Source: an uncultured Nocardioidaceae bacterium (GTDB lineage: Bacteria; Actinomycetota; Actinomycetes; Propionibacteriales; Nocardioidaceae). Taken from it: a stretch of 48,893 nucleotides of DNA. Positions 1 through 8,147 of the stretch are shown one piece after another (positions within the stretch are counted from its first letter, which is position 1; each line of letters begins with the position of its first letter). The position numbers were made by a program, and so were the translations under genes. The notes under the pieces are model-generated. The model made no database searches and had not been told where the DNA came from. It saw nothing but the letters and a program-made list of their open reading frames with translations. The stretch lies in the NCBI GenBank assembly GCA_902805845.1, contig CADCUI010000016.1, positions 1 to 48,893 of the forward strand, given 5' to 3'.

Positions 1-399
1 ATCAGCGCCGGTAACCTCGAACCACTGGTGATGCGCGAGGGACGGCTGGCCCGCATCCTCGGCGCGGATCCCGGCCTGCCACTCGGCCTCGGCGAGCACC
101 TCCCCGAGCGCTCGTCGGGGTCCCTGGGCTCCGAGCAGCTGCAACCCGGCGACCTCCTGCTGCTCTACACCGACGGGGTAGTCGAGGCACGTTCCCCGGA
201 GGGGGACTTCTTCGGGATCGAACGGCTCGTCGACCTCGCCGTCCGCAACCTCGCCGCGGGGCTGCCGGCGCCGGAGACGATGAGGAGGCTTGTCCGGGCC
301 CTGCTGGAGCACCAGTCCGGTGACCTCACCGACGACGCCACGATGCTGCTCATCCAGTGGCACGGGGACCCCCGCGCCACGCTGGAGTCAGGGACGTGA
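1..399 (+). CDS. SpoIIE-type PP2C serine phosphatase, C-terminal part
   Basis: The reading frame is open from the first base, so the gene starts outside the window and about 132 residues are visible. Visible motifs are SAGNLEPLV near the start, LLLYTDGVVEARSP in the middle, and LTDDATMLLIQ near the end. These match the last third of the PPM/SpoIIE phosphatase fold, where the aspartate of the DDAT motif binds a catalytic metal. Such proteins dephosphorylate anti-sigma-factor antagonists or act downstream of PAS/GAF sensors. The sensor part is missing, so the signal is unknown. The gene is convergent with the OmpA-like gene, with only four bases between the stops. Confidence 0.85.
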   Translation: MSAGNLEPLVMREGRLARILGADPGLPLGLGEHLPERSSGSLGSEQLQPGDLLLLYTDGVVEARSPEGDFFGIERLVDLAVRNLAAGLPAPETMRRLVRALLEHQSGDLTDDATMLLIQWHGDPRATLESGT

Positions 400-403
400 C
401 AGG

Positions 404-3400
404 TCAGTAGCCGATCCAGACCTCGACCCGTCGGTTGCGGGCCTTGCCCTGCGGGGTGTCGTTGTCGGCGACGGGGTCGTCGTACCCGAACCACTCCTGG
501 CTGCTCCGGAGACCTCGGGTGGCCTCGAGGAGCCGGGCGACCGTGTCCGTCCGGCGGCGGGAGAGCCGCAGGTTGTACGCCGCGCCACCGTCGGTGTCGG
601 TGTAGCCCCGCAGCTGCGCCACCCCGAACCCCCTCCGGTCACTGACCAGCGCGGCCCGGACGACACGGTCCCGCTGCCCCTCGTCCAGGGTCCAGCGGCC
701 GCTGTCGAAGTAGACCGTCGTGACCAGGAACTGGTAGTGCCCCACCGGGTGCGCGGGCTGGTACGACGACGACGTGTCGTCGGCACCGAGCACCTGCACC
801 CGAACCGGGATCTCCGGGCCGAGCACCCGGTCGAGGGTGCAGGAGGTGCTCGAGGTCCGGCAGAGGACCCGTCCCTCGACCTCCACCGCGTAACGGGCGC
901 CGTCCGTCGGCGCCTCCGTCCACGACACGACGGTCCCGTCGTCGGTGAGCCGGCGCTCGGCCGCCGCCACGGGACCCGGCGTCACCAGGTCACGCACCGT
1001 GGCCGTCGCCACGCCGCCGGCACCGTCGGCGACGCGCAGGTCGACCGTCACCCAGCCGCTCACCGCGCGCCGCGCGTGGACCACCAGGTCACCGCCGTCC
1101 ACCGCGGGCCGCACGCCCGGGTCGTGGCTGGTTGCCCGGACGGTCAGGTCGTCGCCGTTGAGGTCGTCGGTGCGGAGCCTCAGGCGGGCCTCGCTGCCCG
1201 CCAGCTGCCGGAGGCGGTCGTCGGCCACCGAGGGGACGGCGTTGGGCACCGTCACCGTGACCGTCGCCGTCGCCCTCCGGCCGAGCGCGTCCTCGACCTC
1301 GTAGGTGAACGTGTCCACCCCCCGGAAACCGGTGGCGGGCGCGTAGCGCAGCGCACGGCCCGCGGACCGCGTGGCCGCGCCGTGCGAGGGAGCCGAGACG
1401 CCGACGAGCCTCAGCCCCTCGGGGTCGTTGGCCAGCGGGGACACCGTCACCGTGGCCCCGCGGCGTGCCGCCCGGGTCATCGTCACGGCGTCGTCCGACG
1501 GCAGCACGAAGGTGACGGCCCGCCGGACCGGAGTGGCCGCGGCGTGGTCGTGCGCACCGGGCTGGGTGGCCTCGACGGTGCACTCTCCGGACGTCAGGCT
1601 CACCAGACCGGCGTCGGTCAGCGTGCAGCCGCCCTCGACGACGGCGAGCCCGACCGGAAGACCGGAGTCGCTGCCGGCCTCGAGCACGAGCGGGGAGGGA
1701 CCGGCCAGCACCCGGCTCGCCGGCAGCGCGAAGTCGATGGTCTGCGCCTCCTGCACCCCGGCGGGCACGGCGAGCGCGGCGAAGGTGCGGGTCACCGGCG
1801 TCGCGGCGGCGTACGTCGCGTTGCCCTCCTGGGTCGCCTCCACGCTGCAGGTCCCCTCGGTGACCGCGGTGACCCGCGCGTCGTCGATCGTGCAGACCGC
1901 CGGGGTCAGGGACGTGTACGTGACCGCGAGGCCCGAGGTGGCCGTCGCCTCCAGGTCGGTGCCGCTGCCCACGACGAGGTCGTCGGGCTGCCGGAAGTGG
2001 AGCGACTGGCCCGCGGGCACCGGTGGGGTCGGTGGCGGTGACCCGGCCACGACGTGGACCGTGACCGTGGCCGAGGCGGTCCCGCCCCGGCCGTCGGCGA
2101 CCACGTAGGTGAAGCTGTCGTCCCCCGTGAACCCGAGGTCGGAACGGTACTTCAGCCCACCCTCGTCCACCCAGGCGCTTCCGTGCTCGGCACCGGACGC
2201 CGAGCTCACCGTGACCGGGTCACCGTCGGGGTCCGAGACCGCCTCCGACACGTCGATCACGGTCTCGGTGTCGGGAGCCACGGTCGTGGTGACCGGGCCC
2301 GCCACCGGGGAGGAGTCGACGTCGATCGTGGCGGTCGCCGGGTTCGAGCCGTCGACCGCGGCGGTCGCCCCGATGCGGGCCTCGCCGAGCGCGCCGACCA
2401 GCGTGGTGACCTGGTCGCCGCCGGTGCCGTCGTGCGCCACCGTGAACACCAGCTTCCCGCCACCGGGCGGCGCCGTGAAGGGCCCCGGGAAGACCAGCTC
2501 GTCGCCGAGCCTGACCGGGTCGGGCAGCGAGGTCGCCGCCCAGGTCGCGCTGGCGGTCTCGAGCGTCGCCCGCGGCGGGACCGTGAGCCGGAACGAGTCG
2601 AGCACCGCCCCCGGCGTACCGGCGAGGGTGGCGGTGTAGGTGACGCTGCCGCCGCCGGCGGGAAGCCGGCTGGGGTCGTGGGCGAGCGCGAGGCTGAGGT
2701 CGTTCACCGGCGCGGCGATGGCGGGCAGGGTTGCCGGGTAGGCGCCGGTGTGCTTGACCTGGGTCCCGGAGGCGATCTCCTGCACGGGCATCACCGTGGT
2801 CGGGCCAGGGGTGAAGCCGACCGCCTGGAAGGTGTACGTCGCGGTGTAGTCCCTCGAAGCCGAGGGGAGGTTCGCCACCCGCAGCGTGTCGACCTCGTGG
2901 ACGGCAGGGTCGGAACCGGACGCGGGCATGTCCAGGCGCGTCCCCACCAGTCGGAACGAGCCTGCCGGCCAGTCGGCCGCGACCGCGGGCGTCATCCAGA
3001 ACGACGACGGGTCGTTGGCGATGCCGGAGCCGATCGTGCCCGTCTGGCCGGTGACGTGGACGTCGAAGACCGCGCCGAGGGCGGGCGTGCCCCCGATGAC
3101 GTCGATGCCGGTCACCTTGTTGGCGTTCGCGGCGATGGTTCCTGCGACCGATGCGAAGCCGTCGACGGTGGTGCACAGGGGCTGGCTGGTGGGCAGCTGG
3201 GGGTCGTGCCGGTAGACGGTGATCGTGTGCCTCTGGGGCGTCGAGCTGAGCCCGGTCGTGGCGTCGAGGTACCAGAACAGCGCGCCGAGGTCGCCGTCGT
3301 CCAGCGACCCGACCCGTTGTGCGGCCGGCTGCCCGGGGGCGAGTGCGAGGGAGCCCCCGGTGAACTGCGACAGCCGGACCCAGGTGTCGGGGAGGCCGGA

Positions 3401-3724
3401 GCCGGTCGCGTTCGTCACCCGGTAGCCGGTGTAGCCGCTGGTGAAGTCGGGGGAGGCGCCGTTGTCGATGTAGAAGTTCGGGCCGCCCAACGACGTGACC
3501 TCGATGCCGGCCTCGGCACAGGTGGGCGTCGGAAGCGCCGCCGCGGGGGACGGCAGCACCGTCGGCGCGAGGGCCGGGAGCAGCGCCACGACGAGCGCCG
3601 CGACCGGGGTCCTGGCAAGGCGCCTCGGACGGCGCCCACCGGCGCGGGTCAGCGGGTGCAGGGGCGGGGCAAGCGGGGCGGCGGACAAGGTGCTCCTGAG
3701 GTCGACGGGGCCGGAAGTCCTCAT
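404..3724 (-). CDS. Large secreted Ig-like repeat protein with C-terminal OmpA domain
   Basis: This 1106-residue protein has a basic N-terminus and a hydrophobic stretch at about 40-63 ending in PAAA, which reads as a secretion signal. Residues 65-470 carry no family I recognise. Then come a cadherin-like Ig domain (473-560, with SDPDGDPVTV and GDDSFTYVVADGRGG), two related beta repeats (571-655 and 659-740), a second cadherin-like domain (742-826), a further Ig-like segment (827-912), an FnIII-like segment (916-985) and an OmpA/MotB-like domain (1000-1106). The last has YFDSG, GYTDTDG, NLRLSRRR and ARNRRVEVWI. OmpA-like domains bind peptidoglycan, so a wall-attached, surface-exposed adhesin-like protein is inferred. 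The n-region is long, so the true start may lie a little further in. Confidence 0.8.
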   Translation of the reverse strand: MRTSGPVDLRSTLSAAPLAPPLHPLTRAGGRRPRRLARTPVAALVVALLPALAPTVLPSPAAALPTPTCAEAGIEVTSLGGPNFYIDNGASPDFTSGYTGYRVTNATGSGLPDTWVRLSQFTGGSLALAPGQPAAQRVGSLDDGDLGALFWYLDATTGLSSTPQRHTITVYRHDPQLPTSQPLCTTVDGFASVAGTIAANANKVTGIDVIGGTPALGAVFDVHVTGQTGTIGSGIANDPSSFWMTPAVAADWPAGSFRLVGTRLDMPASGSDPAVHEVDTLRVANLPSASRDYTATYTFQAVGFTPGPTTVMPVQEIASGTQVKHTGAYPATLPAIAAPVNDLSLALAHDPSRLPAGGGSVTYTATLAGTPGAVLDSFRLTVPPRATLETASATWAATSLPDPVRLGDELVFPGPFTAPPGGGKLVFTVAHDGTGGDQVTTLVGALGEARIGATAAVDGSNPATATIDVDSSPVAGPVTTTVAPDTETVIDVSEAVSDPDGDPVTVSSASGAEHGSAWVDEGGLKYRSDLGFTGDDSFTYVVADGRGGTASATVTVHVVAGSPPPTPPVPAGQSLHFRQPDDLVVGSGTDLEATATSGLAVTYTSLTPAVCTIDDARVTAVTEGTCSVEATQEGNATYAAATPVTRTFAALAVPAGVQEAQTIDFALPASRVLAGPSPLVLEAGSDSGLPVGLAVVEGGCTLTDAGLVSLTSGECTVEATQPGAHDHAAATPVRRAVTFVLPSDDAVTMTRAARRGATVTVSPLANDPEGLRLVGVSAPSHGAATRSAGRALRYAPATGFRGVDTFTYEVEDALGRRATATVTVTVPNAVPSVADDRLRQLAGSEARLRLRTDDLNGDDLTVRATSHDPGVRPAVDGGDLVVHARRAVSGWVTVDLRVADGAGGVATATVRDLVTPGPVAAAERRLTDDGTVVSWTEAPTDGARYAVEVEGRVLCRTSSTSCTLDRVLGPEIPVRVQVLGADDTSSSYQPAHPVGHYQFLVTTVYFDSGRWTLDEGQRDRVVRAALVSDRRGFGVAQLRGYTDTDGGAAYNLRLSRRRTDTVARLLEATRGLRSSQEWFGYDDPVADNDTPQGKARNRRVEVWIGY

Positions 3725-3797
3725 CGACCCCGGCGCCGCCCGCCTGAGCAGAAAGCGCCGGACCGGCTCGGCGGCCGGTGCGGCCGGGCGGCGGCTG

Positions 3798-4334
3798 TCA
3801 GCGCCCCCACTTCTGCGCGAGCGTGGCGACGACCTTCAGGTCGCGCACGGTCCCGTCGGCGAGTGCCTTCTTGAACGCGCCGAACACCTTCGCGGTGTGG
3901 AAGTCGTCGGTGATCCACACGTGGGCGGTGCGCCCGACAGCCCAGATGCGTTCGCCCGGCGGGTCGTAGGCAGCCATCCGCTCGGTCGCCTCGGCCGCGA
4001 GCTCGTCCTTGAAGAACACGACGTACCTGCGGCCCTCGGCCGCGCCGAACGGCGACTCCAGCGCCAGGGCATCGGCATGCACCTGTGCCAGCTCCGCCGG
4101 CGACGTGGCGATGCACGGGACGTCGAAGCCGCACCGCTCCGCAAGGATCGACTCCAGCCGTTGCTCCAGCTTCGCCCGGGAGCGCATCGGAGTGCTCACC
4201 CGGACGTTGCCGGTCTGGATGTAGGTCTCGACGTCGGTGAAGCCCTCGTCCGCCAGCCAGGCCCGCAGGTCCGCCATGCGGAGCTGCCGCTTGCCGACGT
4301 TGACGGCGCGCAGGAAGACCACGTGCGAGGGCAT
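3798..4334 (-). CDS. DUF1697 family protein
   Basis: 178 residues beginning MPSHVVFLRAVNVGKRQL. The pattern LRAVNVG, then ADLRAWLADEGFTDVETYIQTGNV, and a C-terminal KWGR is typical of DUF1697, a family of about 180 residues with no assigned biochemical role. The frame extends 43 codons further upstream, but that part does not resemble the family and would run into the divergent promoter, so the internal ATG is chosen. It is transcribed away from the acetyltransferase gene, with an 85-base region between them that holds a palindrome. Confidence 0.85.
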   Translation of the reverse strand: MPSHVVFLRAVNVGKRQLRMADLRAWLADEGFTDVETYIQTGNVRVSTPMRSRAKLEQRLESILAERCGFDVPCIATSPAELAQVHADALALESPFGAAEGRRYVVFFKDELAAEATERMAAYDPPGERIWAVGRTAHVWITDDFHTAKVFGAFKKALADGTVRDLKVVATLAQKWGR

Positions 4335-4379
4335 GCGGCAAAGCCAAGCACAGCCCCGCGTCCGATGCTGCTCGACGAA

Positions 4380-4394
4380 AGTGAGTTGCTCACT
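4380..4394. promoter_or_regulatory. 15-bp palindrome between divergent genes
   Basis: AGTGAG-TTG-CTCACT is a perfect 6-bp inverted repeat with a 3-base centre. It lies between the divergent starts of the DUF1697 gene (4334) and the acetyltransferase gene (4420). The symmetry and location suit an operator for a dimeric regulator. No regulator is encoded next to it, so the function is inferred. Confidence 0.35.
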
Positions 4395-4419
4395 GCTGCC
4401 AGGGTGGTCAGGGTGAGTG

Positions 4420-4914
4420 ATGCACTCCTCTGACGACACCTGGCAGCTGGCGACAGCGGTCAACCCGGCTCTGGCCGAGCAGCTGACAGACCGCCTGGTC
4501 GACTACAACCAGACCCGCTCGACCGCTGTGCAGGAGCGATTCCGACCGGGAAACCTGGACTCCGAGCCCGTGCACGCCTTCGCCGTCGAGCCCGACGGCG
4601 CCCTTGTCGGTGGCTGTACAGGCAGAGTCGAGCGCGTCTGGCACTGGCTCAACATCGACGCCATGTGGGTGAGGGCGACCCATCGCGGCGAAGGCATCGG
4701 TCTGGCGCTTCTCGAAGCCGTCGAGGATGCGGGTCGACAGCTCGGCTGTCGGTGGTCGGACGTGACGACGTTCGACTTCCAGGCGCCTGACTTCTACCGC
4801 AAGGCGGGGTACGTCGACTACGGGGTCAAGCAGGACTACCCACCCGGCCATGCCAACTACTTCTTGTGCAAGCCTCTCGGAGCAGGGCGGCGGCACGACG
4901 TCGGTTCGAGCTGA
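4420..4914 (+). CDS. GNAT family N-acetyltransferase
   Basis: 164 residues. The acetyl-CoA pyrophosphate-binding motif is visible as THRGEGIGLALLEAVEDAG (R/Q-x-x-G-x-G/A type), followed by the usual late motif DFYRKAGYVDYG. This is a single-domain GNAT acyltransferase; the acceptor cannot be predicted. ATG at 4420 is preferred over GTG at 4417 because CAGGG at 4409-4413 is then six bases upstream. The kinase gene follows after 55 bases on the same strand and could be co-transcribed. Confidence 0.85.
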   Translation: MHSSDDTWQLATAVNPALAEQLTDRLVDYNQTRSTAVQERFRPGNLDSEPVHAFAVEPDGALVGGCTGRVERVWHWLNIDAMWVRATHRGEGIGLALLEAVEDAGRQLGCRWSDVTTFDFQAPDFYRKAGYVDYGVKQDYPPGHANYFLCKPLGAGRRHDVGSS

Positions 4915-4969
4915 GCCGCGACCGGGTCCGGCGCTGGTCCGGCCACGACGCGTGTGCTGCAGTTGCCCC

Positions 4970-5908
4970 ATGGACGCCACGGAGTTATCCCGACGCTTCG
5001 GCCTCGGCGGTGCGGCCAGGCTGTCCGACGGGCCGGTGGCCCGAGGCAAGCAAGGCGACGTCTGGAGGCTCGACACCGACGACGCACGCTGGGCCGTGAA
5101 GGCGCCGTACAACCCGATCGACGAGGCGGAGGTGGAGACCGCGGCTGCCTTCCAGGAGGCCGCGCACGCAGCCGGCGTACCCACACCGCAGGTGCGGCGC
5201 ACCACCGATGGTGAGGCGTGCGCGACTCTCGGAGGGCTCACCGTCAGGGTCTACGAGTGGGTCGACCTCGGCGCGCCGGACGAGCTGCTCGACCCCGCGG
5301 TCGTCGGGTCGGTCGTGGCTGGCATCCACCGCACCTCGATGCCTGCGGAGGGATCGATGGAGCCCTGGTTCTGCGCGCCCGTCGGCGAGGAGGGATGGGA
5401 CCTGCTGGTCGAGCGGCTGATCGAGGCGGGGGCCCCCTTCGCGGACCGGCTGGCGGAGCTGCGCGACGAGCTCGTCGCCCTCGAGTCGTGGCTCGAGCCG
5501 CCGGAGAGGCTGCAGACCTGCCATCGCGACCTCTGGGCCGACAACGTGCTCCCCACCGCGGACGGCGGGGTGTGCGTGATCGACTGGGAGAACAGCGGGC
5601 CGGCCGACCCCGACCACGAGCTGGGCTACGTGCTCTTCGAGTTCACCCGCAGCGACCCGGGGCGGACCCGGGCGTTCCTCGACGCCTACCGGGCGGCCGG
5701 TGGGCCCGGGAGGGTCAGCCGGCGTGGCCACTTCTCGATGCTCATCGCGATCATCGGGCACGTCACGGAGCTCGCCGGCAACGACTGGCTGGTGCCCAAC
5801 CGACGTTCTCCCTCGCGCGTCGACTCGGCTGCCTGGATCGGCCTGACCCTCGACGAGCCGCCCACGCGGGCGGTGCTCGACGACCTGCTGGCCGCCGCGC
5901 AGGGCTAA
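4970..5908 (+). CDS. Aminoglycoside phosphotransferase (APH)-fold kinase
   Basis: 312 residues. The catalytic loop TCHRDLWADNVL (Brenner motif H-x-D-x-x-x-x-N) and the metal-binding aspartate in VCVIDWENSGPADPDHELG are both intact, and an ATP-site lysine is visible in WAVKAPY. This places it in the APH/choline kinase-like superfamily. The substrate is unknown; antibiotic resistance should not be assumed. Start: ATG at 4970, since the family-like sequence begins there and the upstream extension overlaps the acetyltransferase end. Its stop overlaps the stop of the dioxygenase gene on the other strand by four bases. Confidence 0.85.
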   Translation: MDATELSRRFGLGGAARLSDGPVARGKQGDVWRLDTDDARWAVKAPYNPIDEAEVETAAAFQEAAHAAGVPTPQVRRTTDGEACATLGGLTVRVYEWVDLGAPDELLDPAVVGSVVAGIHRTSMPAEGSMEPWFCAPVGEEGWDLLVERLIEAGAPFADRLAELRDELVALESWLEPPERLQTCHRDLWADNVLPTADGGVCVIDWENSGPADPDHELGYVLFEFTRSDPGRTRAFLDAYRAAGGPGRVSRRGHFSMLIAIIGHVTELAGNDWLVPNRRSPSRVDSAAWIGLTLDEPPTRAVLDDLLAAAQG

Positions 5909-7125
5909 CGACCGTCGGGCTCGGTCGCCCGCCGGCCGCCCGCCCAGCTCCAGGCGTACGCCGGGTCCTCGCAGGCCAGACCGGCCTCTCCCAGCTCCAG
6001 GGGGCGGAAGGTGTCGACCATGACCGCGAGCTCGTCGAAGTACTCGGCCCCCAGCGATGCCTCGATCGCCGCCGGCTGAGGGCCGTGCGCGTGACCACCG
6101 GGATGCAGCGAGATCGACCCGATCCCGATGCCGCTGCCCTTGCGTGCCTCGTAGTCGCCGCCGACGTAGAACATGACCTCGTCGGAGTCCACGTTGGAGT
6201 GGTAGTACGGCACCGGCACCGCCAGCTCGTGGTAGTCCACCTTGCGGGGCACGAAGTTGCAGATCACGAAGTTCCCGCCCTCGAAGACCTGGTGCACCGG
6301 TGGCGGCTGGTGGACCTTGCCGGTGATCGGCATGTAGTCCTCGACGTTGAAGGTGTAGGGGTAGAGGCAGCCGTCCCAGCCGACCACGTCGAACGGGTGG
6401 GTGGCGTACGTCAGACGGCTGCCCACGATGCCTCCGGGCCCGCTGCCCCGGTGCTTGACCAGCACGTCCACGCCGCCCTCGTCGGCCGGGCCCGTCGGGA
6501 CCGCCAGCGGGTCCGTCGGCCCGTGCAGGTCCCGTTCGGAGTACGGCGCGTGCTCCAGCAGCTGGCCGAACCTCGACAGGTACCGCTTGGGCGGGTGGAC
6601 GTGGCTGTTGGCCTCCACGGCGTACAACCGGCTGGGCTGGCTGGGCAGCCACCGGTGCGTGGTGGCGCGCGGGACCACGACGTAGTCGCCCGTGCGGTAG
6701 GACAGCGCCCCGAAGACCGTCTCGACGGTCCCTGAACCGGCCTCGACGTAGACACACTCGTCCCCGACCGCGTTGCGGTAGTAGGGCGAGACCTCGGCGG
6801 CGACCACGTAGGCGATCCGGACGTCGCCGTTGCCGAGCAGCAGCCGCCGTCCGGTGACGGCGTCGGCGCGGTCGCTCTCGCGCAGGTCGGGCAGCCGCAG
6901 GTGCCGGGGCCGCAGCGGGTGGTTCGGCGTCGTCCCCTGGTCGGGCAGCTCCCAGACCTGGCTGTCGATGATCGCCGAGGGCACCCCGCGGTGGTAGAGC
7001 AGGGAGGAGTCGGAGGAGAACCCCTCCTCCCCCATCAGCTCCTCGTACAGGAGGGTCCCGGCGTCGTCGCGGTGCTGGATGTGCCGTTTGGGGGGCACGG
7101 CTCCCACCTGTCGGTAGTACGCCAC
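5905..7125 (-). CDS. hmgA: Homogentisate 1,2-dioxygenase-like cupin protein (short actinobacterial form)
   Basis: 406 residues starting at a GTG with AGGAGG six bases upstream. The order of motifs (YYRQVGAVPPKRHIQHR at the start, a first cupin at about 100-180, then PYYHSNVDSDEVMFYVGGDY and LHPGGHAHGPQP) matches proteins annotated as homogentisate dioxygenase, which opens the ring of homogentisate to maleylacetoacetate. Candidate iron ligands are His309, Asp315 or Glu316, and His345/His347. The longer classical enzymes have H-x5-E at the first site; here the spacing is H-x5-D-E, so this is a divergent subgroup. The hydroxyphenylpyruvate dioxygenase gene three kilobases away supports a role in tyrosine breakdown. 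Confidence 0.8.
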   Translation of the reverse strand: MAYYRQVGAVPPKRHIQHRDDAGTLLYEELMGEEGFSSDSSLLYHRGVPSAIIDSQVWELPDQGTTPNHPLRPRHLRLPDLRESDRADAVTGRRLLLGNGDVRIAYVVAAEVSPYYRNAVGDECVYVEAGSGTVETVFGALSYRTGDYVVVPRATTHRWLPSQPSRLYAVEANSHVHPPKRYLSRFGQLLEHAPYSERDLHGPTDPLAVPTGPADEGGVDVLVKHRGSGPGGIVGSRLTYATHPFDVVGWDGCLYPYTFNVEDYMPITGKVHQPPPVHQVFEGGNFVICNFVPRKVDYHELAVPVPYYHSNVDSDEVMFYVGGDYEARKGSGIGIGSISLHPGGHAHGPQPAAIEASLGAEYFDELAVMVDTFRPLELGEAGLACEDPAYAWSWAGGRRATEPDGR

Positions 7126-7161
7126 CGGACCTCCTCGCTGAGCGTCTGCCTCACCTTCGGT

Positions 7162-7174
7162 TAGTGTCGCGAGG
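7162..7174 (+). promoter_or_regulatory. -10 box for a leaderless start
   Basis: TAGTGT (7162-7167) fits TANNNT and is followed by seven bases and then the GTG at 7175, so transcription would begin at or next to the start codon. It lies in the 49-base gap shared with the divergent dioxygenase gene. Confidence 0.5.
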
Positions 7175-8086
7175 GTGTCAACGACGCCGGAAGCAGCCGA
7201 GGAAACCGGCTCCGGTGCCCCCGGCTTCGTGCCGGCGGAGTACGCCCGGCTCGTCGACGACGCGGCGACCTTCCCGCCGGGGGACGCGCCGCTGCCGCGG
7301 GCCGTCGCCGGGCACCGGGCGCACCGGCGCGCCGCGTACGCCGACCTCGTCGGCCCGTTCGTGGTCAGTGACGTCCGGCTGCCGGACCTGGTGAGGGTGC
7401 TCGAGGACGCGGACGGCGAGGCGGCGCATCCGCTCGCCGTCACCGTGGTCGTCACCGGCGGCGCCGGCGGCCTCGCTCCCGCGGCCGCGTGGGCGACCCG
7501 GTCGCCGCGGGTGGACCTGGTCGGTCTGGAGGTGGCGCTCCGCGACCTCGACGACCTGCCCGGCAGCGCCCGACGGGTGGTCGCGGCGGTCACCGACCTC
7601 ACGGCCGACGTGCCGGTCTTCGTCGAGCCGCCCGTCATGCAGGCGGGTGGCCACTTGTGGCTCGCTGCGCTCGACGAGGTCGCCGCGGCGGACCTGCGGC
7701 TGAAGCTCCGCACCGGCGGCCTCACCGCGGACCTCTTCCCCGCCGCTGTCGACCTGGCGCGCTGCGTCGACGCCGCCCTCGACCGCGAGCTGCCGTTCAA
7801 GTGCACCGCCGGGCTGCACCGGGCGGTCCGGCACCGTGACCCGGCCACCGGGTTCGGCCACCACGGGTTCCTCAACGTCCTGCTGGCGACGAGGGCGGCC
7901 CTCGACGGCGACGACGTCGTCGCGGCGCTGGAGGAGGGCCGGCGGGAGGCGGTGGTCGCCGCGGTCCAGGAGGCGGGCTCGGACCGGCTGCTGAGCGCAC
8001 GCCGCTGGTTCACCTCGTTCGGCTGCTGCGAGGTCGAGGACCCGCTGCGCGAGCTCCAAGAGCTCGGCCTGGTGTCGCACCGATGA
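7175..8086 (+). CDS. Uncharacterised protein divergent from the homogentisate dioxygenase gene
   Basis: 303 residues, soluble, with no signal peptide or membrane segment. I recognise no catalytic family. The most motif-like parts are FVPAEYARLVDDAATFPPG near the N-terminus, LRLKLRTGG at about 180-190, ELPFKCTAGLHRAVRH, GFGHHGFLNVLLA and a C-terminal FTSFGCCEVEDPL. The Lys-Cys-Thr and His-His clusters look like a catalytic or metal-binding site. Divergent placement with a 49-base gap from the dioxygenase gene suggests a role in tyrosine or homogentisate metabolism, perhaps in an isomerase or hydrolase step; that is inference only. Confidence 0.75.
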   Translation: MSTTPEAAEETGSGAPGFVPAEYARLVDDAATFPPGDAPLPRAVAGHRAHRRAAYADLVGPFVVSDVRLPDLVRVLEDADGEAAHPLAVTVVVTGGAGGLAPAAAWATRSPRVDLVGLEVALRDLDDLPGSARRVVAAVTDLTADVPVFVEPPVMQAGGHLWLAALDEVAAADLRLKLRTGGLTADLFPAAVDLARCVDAALDRELPFKCTAGLHRAVRHRDPATGFGHHGFLNVLLATRAALDGDDVVAALEEGRREAVVAAVQEAGSDRLLSARRWFTSFGCCEVEDPLRELQELGLVSHR

Positions 8087-8147
8087 GCATCGACCGTCTC
8101 CCCGGTCAGTCCCTAGGGTGCCGGACCGTACTGCCTGGGGTGCGGAC

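Noticed and set aside
4970-5908. Annotating the APH-fold kinase as aminoglycoside resistance
   Set aside because: Only superfamily motifs are visible; many members act on other small molecules.
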